The notes under the pieces were generated by a model. That model saw nothing but the letters and a program-made list of their open reading frames with translations. It was not told the origin of the DNA and searched no databases. Position numbers and translations under genes: made by a program. A stretch of DNA of 64,000 nucleotides from Brachynemurus nebulosus (lineage: Eukaryota; Arthropoda; Insecta; Neuroptera; Myrmeleontidae): NCBI GenBank assembly GCA_035578155.1, contig JAPWDM010000011.1:21180375-21244374 (forward strand). The letters are read 5' to 3'. Shown piece by piece: positions 29,769-42,690 of this stretch. Numbering within the stretch: position 1 is the first letter of the stretch; each line of letters opens with the position of its first letter.

Positions 29769-30159
29769 TAGTGAAAATTGAGTACATAAGAATCAAGCAT
29801 ATTGATCTGTTATTGTATTGAATTATAGTTACCTAACTAATCTCGATCAATCACTTAGTTTTATATTTTTTTTAATTGTGTAAAGCATTTTAAATTGTGT
29901 TCAGAATGGCATCCATTGATATTTTTTTTGCCATTTGTTTGATAAGCGCGTAACTTAAAAATTACATTTTGTGTTTAAATTTTGTATTTAAGAAGTGATA
30001 TTAGATCATTCAGCTCAACGTTTTCTTATCAGCTAATATTCATTGAAAATTATTTTTGAAGTGAAATTTTTGTAGCGAGAAAAAAGAATTTGAAACGGAA
30101 TTCAGAATAAAACATTAATGATGGTTGATTAGGTTGTTTATTAACATAATAGTTTATAT

Positions 30160-30408
30160 CAGTGGTTCCCAAACTTTTGTCTCGTAGACCACTTGGCATG
30201 GTTTTCGGTTTTAGACAGACCCCTTGTACAAATTTAACAATAATAGGTGGCGAGCAAAAAAAGGTCATTAGTCACCAACTTCTCATTTTAGGACGAGCAA
30301 AATAATCCATCTCGCTGTACGTCTACTCTGCTCTCTGTAGACCTGAATTTTTTTTTTCGTCGACGTGGACCCTTTGCAGGTCGATATAGACCACTTTGGA
30401 AACGACTG
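30160..30408. mobile_element. hAT-type MITE, CAGTGGTTCCCAAAC
   Basis: The ends CAGTGGTTCCCAAAC and TTGGAAACGACTG are inverted. The flanks GTTTATAT and GTTTATTG match at 6 of 8. The CAGTGGTTCCCAAAC end is typical of hAT MITEs. The interior contains CTCGTAGACCACTTGG. Non-coding. Confidence 0.65.
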
Positions 30409-31803
30409 GTTTATTGTTAAAATTATCTAATTTGTTCAAAGCATTTTTGATGTTATTTATTTCAAACTCAAAAAGCATGCTTTTAAAATTAATAAATTTT
30501 TCTTTATAAAAATGTTTACATCTCCATATACTCGTAAAAGTGATTATTTTAGGGAAAGAATGAGTAAAACTTCCTGTTTTTGTATTTTTATTTTTGTCTG
30601 TGCTTTTGGTTTACTAAGAAGCTTTTTTGTTTCGTTCTGTTAAATAAAAATTATAAGTACATTCTACTAAATAAAAATTATAATTAAGTTAAACACGTGG
30701 AAAAACAATGATAAAAAAGATACACAAACATAATTTGTGAAAACCCACCACTGATATGATATAATTCAACTTAAAATACAATGGCCGATATTGTCCACAT
30801 AATTATATTGTTTTTATATATTTTATTTCTTATAAATAATTAAATACGAAAACAATACTCAAACAATTAATAAAATCAGTAGTTTAAAAAAAATATCAAA
30901 AAAAAGTTCTGTGAAATAACGAATTAATAGTTAGCATAAACGGTACAAAAAAGAATGACGTTTGTACGAATGAAGTTGACACTTTGACAGTCATTGACGC
31001 CATAAAATGTAAAATGAAAGTTTACTAATTCACACACTACGTCGTAGGACGTCAACAATTATATATAAAGTGTATTAGCTGTCAAAATAGTGGACCAGTT
31101 GATCGTTTTGTTAATATAGGTTATGACAGTCAAGGTGTTATACGACAAACAAAGACGAAAAATTAACTAATTTTGTTGATGTCATTGACACTTCGGTCAC
31201 AGTGGAATAGTTTGTATGTTGTGGGTGTTCAGCAGATTAAAACGCTTAATAAACGATTACTGATGAATTGTTTTGCAACAGTTTTATTTTAGTGAATGTA
31301 TTTTATGCTATGGTGATGACAACTAAGGTTTGATAGACAATGAGCTAGTTCGTATTAATCATGCCCAGTAATACATTACGCTTTATTCCTGCGAATTTTT
31401 AATTTGTTGAGAAACATGACGACCACTGTTATTTCTCACCTGGCCTGATGTTGGGAAACATGACGACCACTAATTAAACATGTTGCAGCTCAATGTAAAA
31501 ATGAGTACCGTTCAAGTGGCAGTTCTGTTCTGCTGAACGCAGTCATTATTTAATTTGTCCATAGTGTTTTGATACCATATTATTCTGAACAATAGTACTA
31601 ATTAGGAAAAATTTTTATTGCTCTATTTTTAAAAGTATAATTTTAGGTTTCTGAAATTGAAAAGAAATGAGCACTTAAATTTTATATACAGTTATACGAT
31701 TATGGTTGACGCATTACTTATATGGTTGATTATGGTTGACATCGTTGGCTACAGAAGTTTTACTTCAATCCTGGCCTTAAGTGGGTGAGACACACCCCTT
31801 TTT

Positions 31804-31834
<31 letters not shown>

Positions 31835-32430
31835 AATGGTAAATTGAAAGTCCTGGGATATACTGGCCACTATATGTATATTTAAATTATTAAATACAGT
31901 GACTTTGTGAATGGATGATAAAAAAGCTTTGCTTGAAACTGATTTACTTTTTATTAATAAATGTAATATTGTTTTATGACTTAAGAACTAAGTTTTCAGT
32001 AAATTTATGATACATCATCATCATTTGTAAGATCACTGTATGTTATTTAATATTTTTTATTTTTTCTAGATATAAAGTTGTTTATATTGGTGACAAAAAT
32101 ATTCTAATTCGCGCTTCGCACTTTGGTTATGTAATTAGAAGTAGACTTTAGAGGTCCATTTACAAATATGTCTAATTGATGATAGAAATACACAGCATAC
32201 GCTGCCTTTAATGGTGTAAATTAATACTTATTCAAGAGAAAGGCCATCAAAATACACATCCATAGTATTCCTCTTGAACAGCTTCTAAATTACCCCACTG
32301 GAGTCGCACATGATGTGTATTTTTATCTCTAGTTATACGTTCCCAAAGTTCCAACTTTGGAAGCCTATCACCATCAGAACTCCGTGCGAGAACTTTTGTA
32401 ACGCCATTTGAAATTTTTTTCCTTTTTTAC
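30409..32430. other. Unassigned stretch; direct duplication and (TTTA)n
   Basis: GGAAACATGACGACCACT-like text occurs twice (about 31410 and 31453). A (TTTA)n run lies at 31800-31832. Near 32110-32200 is a fragment of the GAAATTAGAAG foldback family. No exon could be supported. Confidence 0.45.
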
Positions 32431-32432
32431 AG

Positions 32433-32500
32433 TAGAACCTTAATATATCACAGTCGGACAATTTCTCGCGATATCTCTTTTTCCACATTATACGTACATA
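32433..32500. mobile_element. pogo/Tigger-like element end, relic
   Basis: CAGTAGAACCTTAATATATC followed by CAGTCGGACAATTTC resembles the TIR of pogo/Tigger-type elements (CAGTAGAACCTC...). I could not find a partner end. Confidence 0.4.
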
Positions 32501-32852
32501 CGTAAACACCGAAGTACATCAAACATTGTCTGTAGATATACTTTATTCATATTTAAATGGGATGACTTTTAAAGGGTGTTATTAGTGGTCATAAACTTTT
32601 AAAAAGTTGAATTATTTTATTGCTTGCAACAAATGCCACCCTGTGTGCTCTACAATTGTGTTTAAATATATTACCTGTTTTACGAGTGACGGTTTCGTTT
32701 AACACTTACATAGTCAAGTCGATAACATGATGCGAACAATACTAATGATTATTGCCGTACTTGAAAAGTTATCCCATTTAAAGATAGTTAAAGTATATAT
32801 ACTTACAGCGTGTTTCTTTTTCGTACAACCTCATACAGCGTGATACAATGAC

Positions 32853-33217
32853 ACGGTGGCATATTACTGGAAAACCTGAAAATGCCAGGGAATTCTAAAC
32901 TTTCTGGAAAAGAGAATTTTACCAGAAGACTGGGAAAAATTGATTTTTATAATTTTGTTTATTTAGGGATAAAACTTCAATCAATATTTTTCACTTGTTT
33001 TGAGATTAGATTTAAAAATTGGCGCGAATTTCATTTTTTTTGCTCTTCATTTACTTTTTTTAAGAAAAAGTGTTAAAAAGTTATTACAATTTTTTTAGCT
33101 TTTTGGGATAAAGTAGGGGTGACATTTTTCACAAAATAGCCAGGGAATTTTTTAATAAAATTTCTGGAAAACCTGGAAAAGTCAGGGAATTTGATCTTTA
33201 AAAATCTGTGGCGACCA
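32853..33217. mobile_element. CAGGGTGGCCAC-type element, decayed copy
   Basis: The left end ACGGTGGCATATTACTGG and right end TCTGTGGCGACC are weakly inverted. The subterminal CTGGAAAACCTG and CAGGGAATTT motifs match the other copies. Confidence 0.6.
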
Positions 33218-33373
33218 TGAATGAGATCCTATTGTATTTGTTTTTCTTTTATTATCTCTAGTAGGTAATATTTAATTTATTTGATATAGTGAGTGATTAT
33301 TAAGTTGAATCAGGTGTGTAGCAGAAAAATTCTAAATAATATCAGTTTAGTGATTCAGTAGGTATGTTCCAAC

Positions 33374-33801
33374 CATGTCCCTGCCACTTTCCATATAGCC
33401 CTTTATAAAAAAAAAATGGACCGTTTTTTGGCGCCCCTGTAACTAATATACCAGATGGCGTTGATATACTAGAATAAAATTAGAGTCGGGACATGAGTTT
33501 TGATAGTTCGCTATTTTTCATCAAAGATTCATCTAAAATACATTGGAAATAAATTAAATATTTAAAAAAAAACCTAAATTCAACCTAGAAAGATAAATTA
33601 AATTATTTTAATTCTTCATTAACACATAACTTGGTGACGATACTTTTGTACTCAGTCATATGATAATTAATTTTGACATCTATTTGATGAAAAATGCTCA
33701 CATGTGCCAACTCTATTTAGTATACTCCTCTACCATCAGCGCCACGTAGCAAACTATGACACTGAAAGGTCCGTCCTTGAAAACAAGTGGCAGGGAGATG
33801 G
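33374..33801. mobile_element. hAT-type MITE, CATGTCCCTGCC family
   Basis: CATGTCCCTGCCACTT and AAGTGGCAGGGAGATG are flanked by exact GTTCCAAC duplications at 33366-33373 and 33802-33809. Length 428 bp. It includes the stretch ACTAATATACCAGATGGCG that is the empty site for element A at 3292. Confidence 0.92.
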
Positions 33802-33809
33802 TTCCAACA

Positions 33810-34793
33810 AACACCAGAATTTCCAATTCGAGTCAATCCAGTATTTTAAATTCGATAATGTCATCTGAAGGTCAAATCAAATTCAATTCAGAACTTCAGT
33901 TCGGCATTTAATATCTAGGAACGTTTATATTAATTCTTAGGAATTTCAAGAGATGTCTCTATTAAACATATATGTAGTATACATATATGGCCAAATGGAT
34001 ATGAAAAAAACGTCCCAACATCACGGTGCAGATTTGGAAGTATTTTGTTCGTTTTGCGCAAAAGCGACTTTTTTGGTGGTAATATGAACCAATCTGAACA
34101 GTAAACACGGTAAACACTAATTGATGCATCTGCGCAAAACAACTGAAGTGCCTCTACCCGATGTCTATCCGTCTCACTTCATCGGAACCACTGCCTCTTA
34201 TAGGGATTGGCCATATAATTATAATACATATATGCTATTAAAGACTTGAGTTACGTATTCTATACCTTCCATATTATGAAAAATATTTACAAATATATCC
34301 ATTAAAACATTGTTACGTACTTTAAAATACGTTAATTTAATTTAAAAAAAAAAAAACTATTTTTTTGACTTTACTCCGTATTTTACTTTATTACTTACTA
34401 AAATAATATAAATATTTATAAAATAAATAATTATAATATACCAGTTTGCTAATTTTTAAAAAAATACCTATTGCAGCAATTAAATAAAGTCAAAAATTTG
34501 AAATTTGTCTTTTGACAGAACAAGAAAAACTTAAAATTTGTTTATTATTTAAATTTTTAAATTATAAGGTTAAAATTTAAATTTTCGTTAATGCGCATGT
34601 CTAGGATTTTAAATACTTACTCTCAAGCAAGAATTTTAAAAATTAATTCGGGTGAGTTCAGAATTAGGTTTAAATACTTGTTGGAACACAGAATTTCAAA
34701 TTGTATGTAAACTGGAATTACAATTCTGCTTAGTTGGAACAGTAAAGTCAACTATGCGTATGCTCATTAAAACGAGAATTAATTCGAGTGTTT
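33810..34793. other. Unassigned spacer between two MITE copies
   Basis: AT-rich; no gene recognised. A poly-A tract lies near 34342-34355. Confidence 0.4.
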
Positions 34794-34801
34794 GTTGGAA
34801 C

Positions 34802-35227
34802 CATGTCCCTGCCACTTGTTTTCAAGGACGGACCTTTCAATGTCACAGTTTGCTACGTGGCGTTGATGGTAGAGGAGTATACTAAAAGTTGGGACATCTG
34901 TGCATTTTTCATCGAATAGATGTCAAAATTAATTATCATATGATTGAGTACAAAAGTATCGTCACCAAGTTATGTGTTAACTTAATGTGTTATTTTTTAA
35001 TTTAATTAATCTTTCTAGGTTGAATTAAAGTATTTTTTTAAATATTTAATTTATTTCCAATTTTTTTTTCGATGAATCTTTGATGAAAAATAGCTTACTA
35101 TCAAAACTCATGTCCCGACTCTAATTTTATTCTAGTACATCAACGCCATCTGATATGTTAGTTACAGCGGCGTCGGAAATCGGTCCATTTCTTTATAATG
35201 GACTATATGGAAAGTGGCAGGCACATG
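34802..35227. mobile_element. hAT-type MITE, CATGTCCCTGCC family, opposite orientation
   Basis: CATGTCCCTGCCACTTG and GTGGCAGGCACATG are flanked by exact GTTGGAAC duplications at 34794-34801 and 35228-35235. Length 426 bp. It is inverted relative to the copy at 33374. Confidence 0.92.
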
Positions 35228-35235
35228 GTTGGAAC

Positions 35236-35840
35236 ATACATACCTAGTAATATTATACAGGGTGTTTTAGGCAATTAGGGACATTTTAATATGGCAAATA
35301 TTTATTGTGATTAGAGATGCTTTATTTTGTTTTTACAATATCTTAAAAACTGAAATCATACTATAGCAAAATAATGTTTTGAAATAATTAAAAGTCAATA
35401 GGAGCAAATTTATAATAGTTAATACTGAACTTTAATTAACAAAAATAATATAATTAACAAAAATTCTTACATTCCTTGTAATTATTTTCATTTTTTTTTA
35501 ATACCATTTAACAATTAAATACTATGGATACTACATAAAAACCACCCATAAAAAAATAAGCATACTCTTATCCCAAGAATTTTTCCCATATTAAAATTTG
35601 TATGTTTTTACTTTTCTGAAACAGACTGCATAATTAATAATTTAATTATTATCAAACAAATGAACTTTGTATCCTTTACACTGGTTAATCATGTACACTT
35701 TGGGGAAGAACATTTATGGTTGCCTCAAATTCAAGTAAACCTGGACAGTTTGTATGTTCTCCTATAGCTAAAGTTTGAAAAGCGAATTCGCTATTTCGAA
35801 TTTTAATTTTTTTTCCTAATCCTGTCAACACGATAGCTAT
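35236..35840. other. Unassigned AT-rich spacer
   Basis: No gene or repeat boundary recognised. Confidence 0.4.
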
Positions 35841-35991
35841 AATGCCTGTTTTACACGGGTATAGTACTAATTATTAGTAGTTACTTCAAACACGCATAGA
35901 ATTATGTTTAAGTATTGTTTCGATGTGTAATTCTATACGTGTTTGAAGCAATTACTAATAATTAGTGCTAAATCCGTGTAAACAAGGCATT
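35841..35991. mobile_element. Foldback MITE, AATGCCTGTTTTACACGG
   Basis: AATGCCTGTTTTACACGG and CCGTGTAAACAAGGCATT are inverted. The arms continue through ACTAATTATTAGTA and TTCAAACACG, about 65 bp each. Confidence 0.8.
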
Positions 35992-38900
35992 AACCTTAAT
36001 TTTCAGCGATTTTATATTTTTAAAGTTACATATTTTGAGATTGTCTACATAAAACTAAATTTTATTGTTCAGTAATTTTAAAAGTATTAGAGCTCCAGTT
36101 TTGTTTTGAAGGTACTTCCGAAAGAATTAGTATTTTTTAAAATCCATATTTATTTATTTTACGTTCGATAAGAAGTATGTTGGGATCCGATTTTTATACT
36201 CTATAATCTTTAACGATATAATTTTACTATTAAACGTATTTGTGATTAACTAAATAGAAAGGAATATTAGAGCAAAATTCATTGGAGATTGTCAAATTAA
36301 ACAAGTGCTTCATTAATATAATACTGGAAACTTTCGAAATAGTATGCAAACTAATAGTTTCTTTTTTTCTCGTTATACACTGTTTCGCCGCATAATCTAC
36401 GTTTGGATACAAATATTTTATAAGGTACAACCTTGAAGAATCCCTGATGTTATTCAGTTTAGCATCCGAGCTCAAAGTCTACCTTTTTATATTGATAATG
36501 TGTATTTACACCTCTGCATTTTTTCGAAATTTTTATTCCAAATTTGATATATTCTGTAGTAGATATTCTGAAACAAAACACGCTGTACTTCCTGGAATTT
36601 TAATAAACGTCAATTTTTATCGAATGGTAATCTGGTAAGTTGAGAAGCTGGTATACTGTTTGCCTTATTTTTTAAATACAATAAAGTCCTGTATGAAGTT
36701 ACCTTTTTTTTTATCGTTCAAGATATTTATATTTGATAATCTACGACTATTACTACAAAATTCACAAAATTGTGAGAGCCTAATAAGTTTCCTCGGGTAT
36801 ATATTAATAAAGTAATTGTTTGTTGATTGGATTTTCAAATAAGGTCCTAGATGTCATAAACTTTTAAAAGAGAACAATATAAAAAAAAATTCAGTTTTTT
36901 TCTGGATTGAAACATCAGTAAATTTATTTTACAATTTTATCGCCGGGCTCTATTCTAACAAATTATTCGCAGAGAAAATTAACATAAATAATTTTATAAT
37001 TAGGTCTACCGAAAAATTCAGTCTAATAATGTCATTTTACTTTCCTGTCATATTTCTATATACGAACTTTCTAAACTTACAGAAACAATTGTTTTATCAT
37101 CTTAGTTGTAAGGTGAGATTCGTTCACGTAAATATCGCACACTCAACGGACATTGACCTAATTGAAAAAACAAGTTTGTTGGGAATTCAGTAGTAGCAAT
37201 CACTGAATATAAGAAACTACCAGAGTGACAGTGCTTAATGCTTCCTTTTATTTATATACCGAGTGAATATGTCATATAAATTAGACCTATTTAGAGTAAG
37301 GTCAGTGGACGCCTCAAAGTGTGATATTAATGGATGAAGTTTGTGCCATTATATTCTACATATATAAATTCCAGCAAGGTAGAAGTGCTACAGGAGCGGT
37401 GTAGAGCAGTGTTTCTCAATCTTTTTTTTTTTTTAGCTATGCCCCGTCAAAGCATCTCTAAAATCCTAATGCCTCCCCAAGATAAAAAACACAGCGAAAG
37501 AGAAAAAGTAAGAGGGCAGCTTGCAATATTAAAAGAAAAAAAACAAATTCTATTTTTTCAACAAAAATATGTAACAATTATTTGCGTATTGCTTCCCAAA
37601 ATATATTAATTTGGTTCTCCATGAAGCGTGCGTGCATTTCATGTTAAAACACAGTGGCGTAGAGTATTCACCGTACTCGTCGAACTTAGCATTATTTGAT
37701 TTGCAAAATTTTTGAACTGAAAAACTTTAAAAAATGAAGCATATGTCAATCGAGCACTGCCTGAGTTTTCGCTTCCAAAGATGTATTATTCTTTAGAAAA
37801 GGAATTCACAAATTACCATCATGCTGGGAGGAGGTTATTCATTGAAACGATGAAGTTTAATTTTGTTCAGTAACAAATAGTTTTTCTGTAGACCTAAGTA
37901 ATCATCTTTTACTCCATATAATTACTTCTAAATGAAAAACATCTTAAAATCCGTTCAAGTTCTGCTAAAAAGAAATCGCGAGATAGTGAGAAAGTTCTTA
38001 TGAAAATAAAATATTTCGGAATTCAATAATTTTACGTTGGTTGCGAGGTTGTCTATTTTTTGAAACATCGGACCGTCCATTTGGACTGGTTTATGGGAAT
38101 GGGAACGTCCATTAGCTTCGATCGCTGAAAATGGAAACATCAAAAATAAATGTAAGAAATTGTATTTGATTCTGCGTAAAATGAACACTTAAGTAAGGCA
38201 AACGCTTAATTGCCTTATTTTTAATTGATAATTCTTGTACTAAATCATTTAAGCTAATTGTTTTGGACATAAATACTCTAATACAGAAATCAGTTAAAAG
38301 TTCTCGAAATTTGTTGATCTGACTAGAAAACTGAAAGTGTTATTATTATAACTCTAATTCTGCTTATTTCGTTAATTTTACGTTATTTTTAATTGAGGTT
38401 GTAAGTTGTATATTACATACGAGTGAAAAAGTTAGCTCGGCAAGAGCCGCGTGTGTAATATGCCTTACAACTGAGTTATGTATTACTATACTTTATCTAC
38501 GACTAGTATGAAATTTCTAATAAATAACAAATTTGGTAAGTATAATACATTAAAATTAACGTTGTTAGTCAAAATTTTTTTTACAGATTTTACTATAATT
38601 TACAGTGTAAAAATCAAAAATGTAGTAAGCTGTGGTTCTTTACACACAGTCATGTGTAAAATACAAAATTTCGCACAGCTGCAATGTAAAACATAGCTTA
38701 CTTAGATAGTATATTGCATAGTAATTAAACAGTTTCATAGTAGTCGTAGATAAAAATGTTTATAACGTCGTCGGCATCGTTAAAGAATATAAACAATTTT
38801 CTTGAAGTGATTATGAGTACTCGACCATTATTACTGCAACTTTCATCAATAACAGATTTCACTTTAGTATAATTCAAGTTATTGAATTTAAATATTTACT

Positions 38901-39300
38901 CAGCTTTTATCACTTTTTTTATATTTTGCGTATTTTCAATCTGTATTTTAAAAAATTGCGAGCTCTCGCCGATGAGTCATACAATAGTTTTCTTTTGATT
39001 GGTGACGAATGTAACTTCTTCACAGTGGTTGGATCTGACTTTCTATTCGTCAACTCTACGATGACCTTGTTTACCGTAAATGAGTTATTTAATATTTAAC
39101 TAGAACTACGCTAGTTCACAGAAGTGATGAGATTCGAGTCAAATTTTTTAACTTAAGTGTCTCAGTGTATTTTTACATAGTGATTCGAAGAAAACATGAA
39201 TAGTTCGCCATTTTTTTATTAAATTCGAGTGACTCGAGTTGAATGTAACTTGCGTTCTATTACTAGTTTAGAGATCGACTTTTACTCAGTAAATGAAACT
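35992..39300. other. Unassigned gene-poor stretch
   Basis: At 37411 a CAGTGTTTCTCAATC end resembles the hAT element at 8635, but no right end was found. At 38487-38515 and 38729-38757 a 28-bp inverted pair (TATCTACGACTAGTATGAA against its near complement) brackets a 270-bp block. No exon could be supported. Confidence 0.4.
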
Positions 39301-39781
39301 TCTACACACTTACATAGGAACTCCAATATAACGTACTCCAATATAACGTACCGAGTGGTGGGGTACCCCTCTCACAGATTTGAAGACGTGAGATTGTATT
39401 TGTGTCAAGGTATACATAATCGTCAATTCAGGGGCGTAGCAAATTTATGTGAGGGTCTGACAAGTTCCCATATTTTCTTACATACACACGTATAGCATTC
39501 ACACATAGCCATAAGTACTTATACACAAATAAATATAATCAGTGTAAATATATACATATTTACAACAATGTGTGAACTTGTTCAAAAATATTCAGATTCC
39601 TGTGAACTTTTACAGTAAAATCAACACCAACAAACAATTACACCAATATAGAGACATACACGTACATATTATTTCACGTATATGCATACGTAGATAAATA
39701 TGTGTGTATATACGAGTACACATCGATTTCACGATTTGATTGGTTATAGAAAAAAAGCCAGATAACAAATTTTGATGCAAA

Positions 39782-40412
39782 TTCCAGAATATTCTATTCG
39801 GAAAATAGCAAAGATGTCGAAAAACCGACTTCACTATTTGATAGTCTACCAAAGAAGGGACTAGACAGCGGAACTCAGCAAAAGTTCTAGAAAGTTCTAT
39901 TCGGGATCTAGCAAAGATATCGGGAAACTAATTTCACTATCGAACTGGAATTCGAATAAAAGCATAAATAACAAAAATTTAGCAATGTTCTAGAATGTTC
40001 TATCCGAGAACTAGCAAAGATATCGGGAAACTAACTTCACTATCGAACTAGTCTTCGAATAAAAGCATAAATAACAAAAATTTAGCAATGTTCTAGAATG
40101 TTCTATCCGAGAACTAGCAAAGATATCGGGGAACTAACTTCACTATCGAACTAGTCTTCGAATAAAAGCATAAATAACAAAAATTTAGCAATGTTCTAGA
40201 ATGTTCTATTCGAGAACTAGCAAAGATATCGGGAAACTGACTTCAACATCGAATTGGTCATCAAATGAAAGCTTAAATAAGAAAAATTGAACAATATTCT
40301 AGAATGTTCTATTCGAGAACTAGTAAAAATATCGGAAAACTGATTTCACCATCGGATTTGTCGTCGAATGAAAGCCTAAATAACAAAAATTGAACAATAT
40401 TCTAGAATGTTC
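39782..40412 (+). repeat. 103-bp satellite with seven phased heat-shock elements
   Basis: Perfect TTCnnGAAnnTTC sites start at 39782, 39885, 39988, 40091, 40194, 40297 and 40400, each exactly 103 bp apart. Consensus unit landmarks are TTCTAGAATGTTCTATYCGA, GAACTAGCAAAGATATCGGG and ACTTCACTATCGAACT. Middle units are nearly identical, which indicates recent unit amplification. Confidence 0.95.
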
Positions 40413-40639
40413 TATTAGAAAAAATATCAAAAAAACCAATTTTATCACTCACCTAATTATTACATAAAAGATCAAATAGCGGAATTTAACAAAAGTTAAG
40501 GTACTTTATTTAAGGAAAATGTAAATATTATACTTTTTTGCAATTGTATACGTTGGCGTAAATTTATAACTAAAACTTTTGTATAGCACCACTATTTAAC
40601 CTTTTTCGCCAAATAGCAATCTACTGATGAAGTCGCTTT

Positions 40640-40990
40640 CTCAATATTTTTATTAGTTTCCGAATAGAATATTCGAGAACATTTCTCAAATTCCGTTATT
40701 TTGCATTTTCTTTGATGACCTATCCGATGGTAAAGTTTATTTCTTGATATCTATTCTAGGTTTTGAATAGAATGATCTAGAACTTTTGCCAAATTCCACT
40801 ATTCAACTATTTCTTTAATGGCAAATCCCATAGTAAAGTTAGTTTTCCGACATCTTTCCTAGTTTCCGAATAGAATATTCTAAAACTATTATTAAATTCC
40901 ACTCTTTGGTCTATTTTTCAATAGTTAACCAATAGTGAAGTCGGTTTTTTAATATTTTGACTGATTTGTAAGAAGAGTATTCTAAAATTG
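40640..40990 (-). repeat. Inverted satellite arm of copy B
   Basis: Complementary sites start at 40667 (GAATATTCGAGAA, perfect), 40770 and 40873 (each one unit decayed), again exactly 103 bp apart. This shows the same repeat in reverse orientation. Confidence 0.85.
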
Positions 40991-41041
40991 TTGTCAATAT
41001 GTTGTTGTTGTCAATAATTGTTGTCAATATGACAAATGTTG

Positions 41042-41044
<3 letters not shown>

Positions 41045-41099
<55 letters not shown>
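41045..41099. repeat. (TA)n microsatellite at palindrome edge
   Basis: An uninterrupted TA run directly precedes the left arm of the palindrome. Confidence 0.95.
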
Positions 41100-41101
<2 letters not shown>

Positions 41102-41348
41102 GATATGTAACAGAGGATGGGGCTACCATAATACATAGGAACTCCAATATAACGTACTGGCCGGTACAAAATAAGGGGAAGTACGTTATATCGGAATACC
41201 AGGGCCGTCAGTAAAATTTTTTTAAGGGGGTACAGAAACATAATATGCGAACACATACGCATTTCATTATTTATATACACACGCATATACACTTACTTAA
41301 ATGCATGTTTACAAGAACACGTCTTCAACTAAATACATATATATATAT

Positions 41349-42080
<732 letters not shown>

Positions 42081-42339
42081 TTAGTTGAAGACGTGTTCTT
42101 GTAAACATGCATTTAAGTAAGTGTATATGCGTGTGTATATAAATAATGAAATGCGTATGTGTTCGCATATTATGTTTCTGTACCCCCTTAAAAAAATTTT
42201 ACTGACGGCCCTGGTATTCCGATATAACGTACTTCCCCTTATTTTGTACCGGCCAGTACGTTATATTGGAGTTCCTATGTATTATGGTAGCCCCATCCTC
42301 TGTTACATATCCACACAAAATTTTTTTCTAATCTGTGGA

Positions 42340-42690
42340 TCAGTCTGTCATAATAATCTACGATACTTTGATCCGCTGAATTCAAATCTTTCACTAATTT
42401 TGAATTAGCGCGTTCAGTTAGTACGCAATTTTGCAAAAAATCAACATTGTACTGCTAGCGCCAGGATTTTACACTAGATAAATTAACGATTTTTGAATTT
42501 TCTGCAAAACTAAGACGTGCTGGCTCAAATCTGGGGAAAGATTTGAATTCAATGGATCAAAATACTGTAGGATATAATAGTCTGATCCTCAAAATACTGT
42601 AGGATATAATAGTCTGATCCTCAAAATACTGTAGGATATAATAGTCTGATCCTCAAAATACTGTAGGATATAATAGTCTGATCCTTTTAG
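42340..42690. mobile_element. Foldback repeat with tandem-amplified end
   Basis: GGATCAGTCTGTCATAATAA ... GATTTGAATTCAGC-type sequence on the left is mirrored on the right (GAAAGATTTGAATTC ... TATAATAGTCTGATCC). The right terminal unit is present four times in tandem. Confidence 0.75.
42563..42686. repeat. Four tandem copies of a 32-bp unit
   Basis: TACTGTAGGATATAATAGTC recurs at 42563, 42595, 42627 and 42659, exactly 32 bp apart and identical. There are no spacers, so it is not a CRISPR-like array. Confidence 0.95.

Larger units (their letters stand above)
39313..41030. mobile_element. TA-flanked inverted-repeat element with heat-shock-element satellite (copy B)
   Basis: The left end CATAGGAACTCCAATATAAC follows TA. 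The interior has a forward 103-bp satellite (39770-40440) and an inverted one (40640-40990). The right end is uncertain because a palindrome carrying the same terminal sequence (41098-42315) adjoins it. It shares the CGTACT...GTACGT terminal layout and the GGGGCGTAGCAAATTTATG-type subterminal block with copies A and C. Confidence 0.65.

Noticed and set aside
37334..37609. 91-codon frame
   Set aside because: It starts in a CAGTGTTTCTCAATC transposon-end-like sequence and runs through a poly-T tract; Lys-rich, with no domain. Probably a transposon relic.
42563..42686. Evenly spaced 32-bp repeats resembling a CRISPR array
   Set aside because: Units are directly adjacent with no spacers, and the DNA is eukaryotic.
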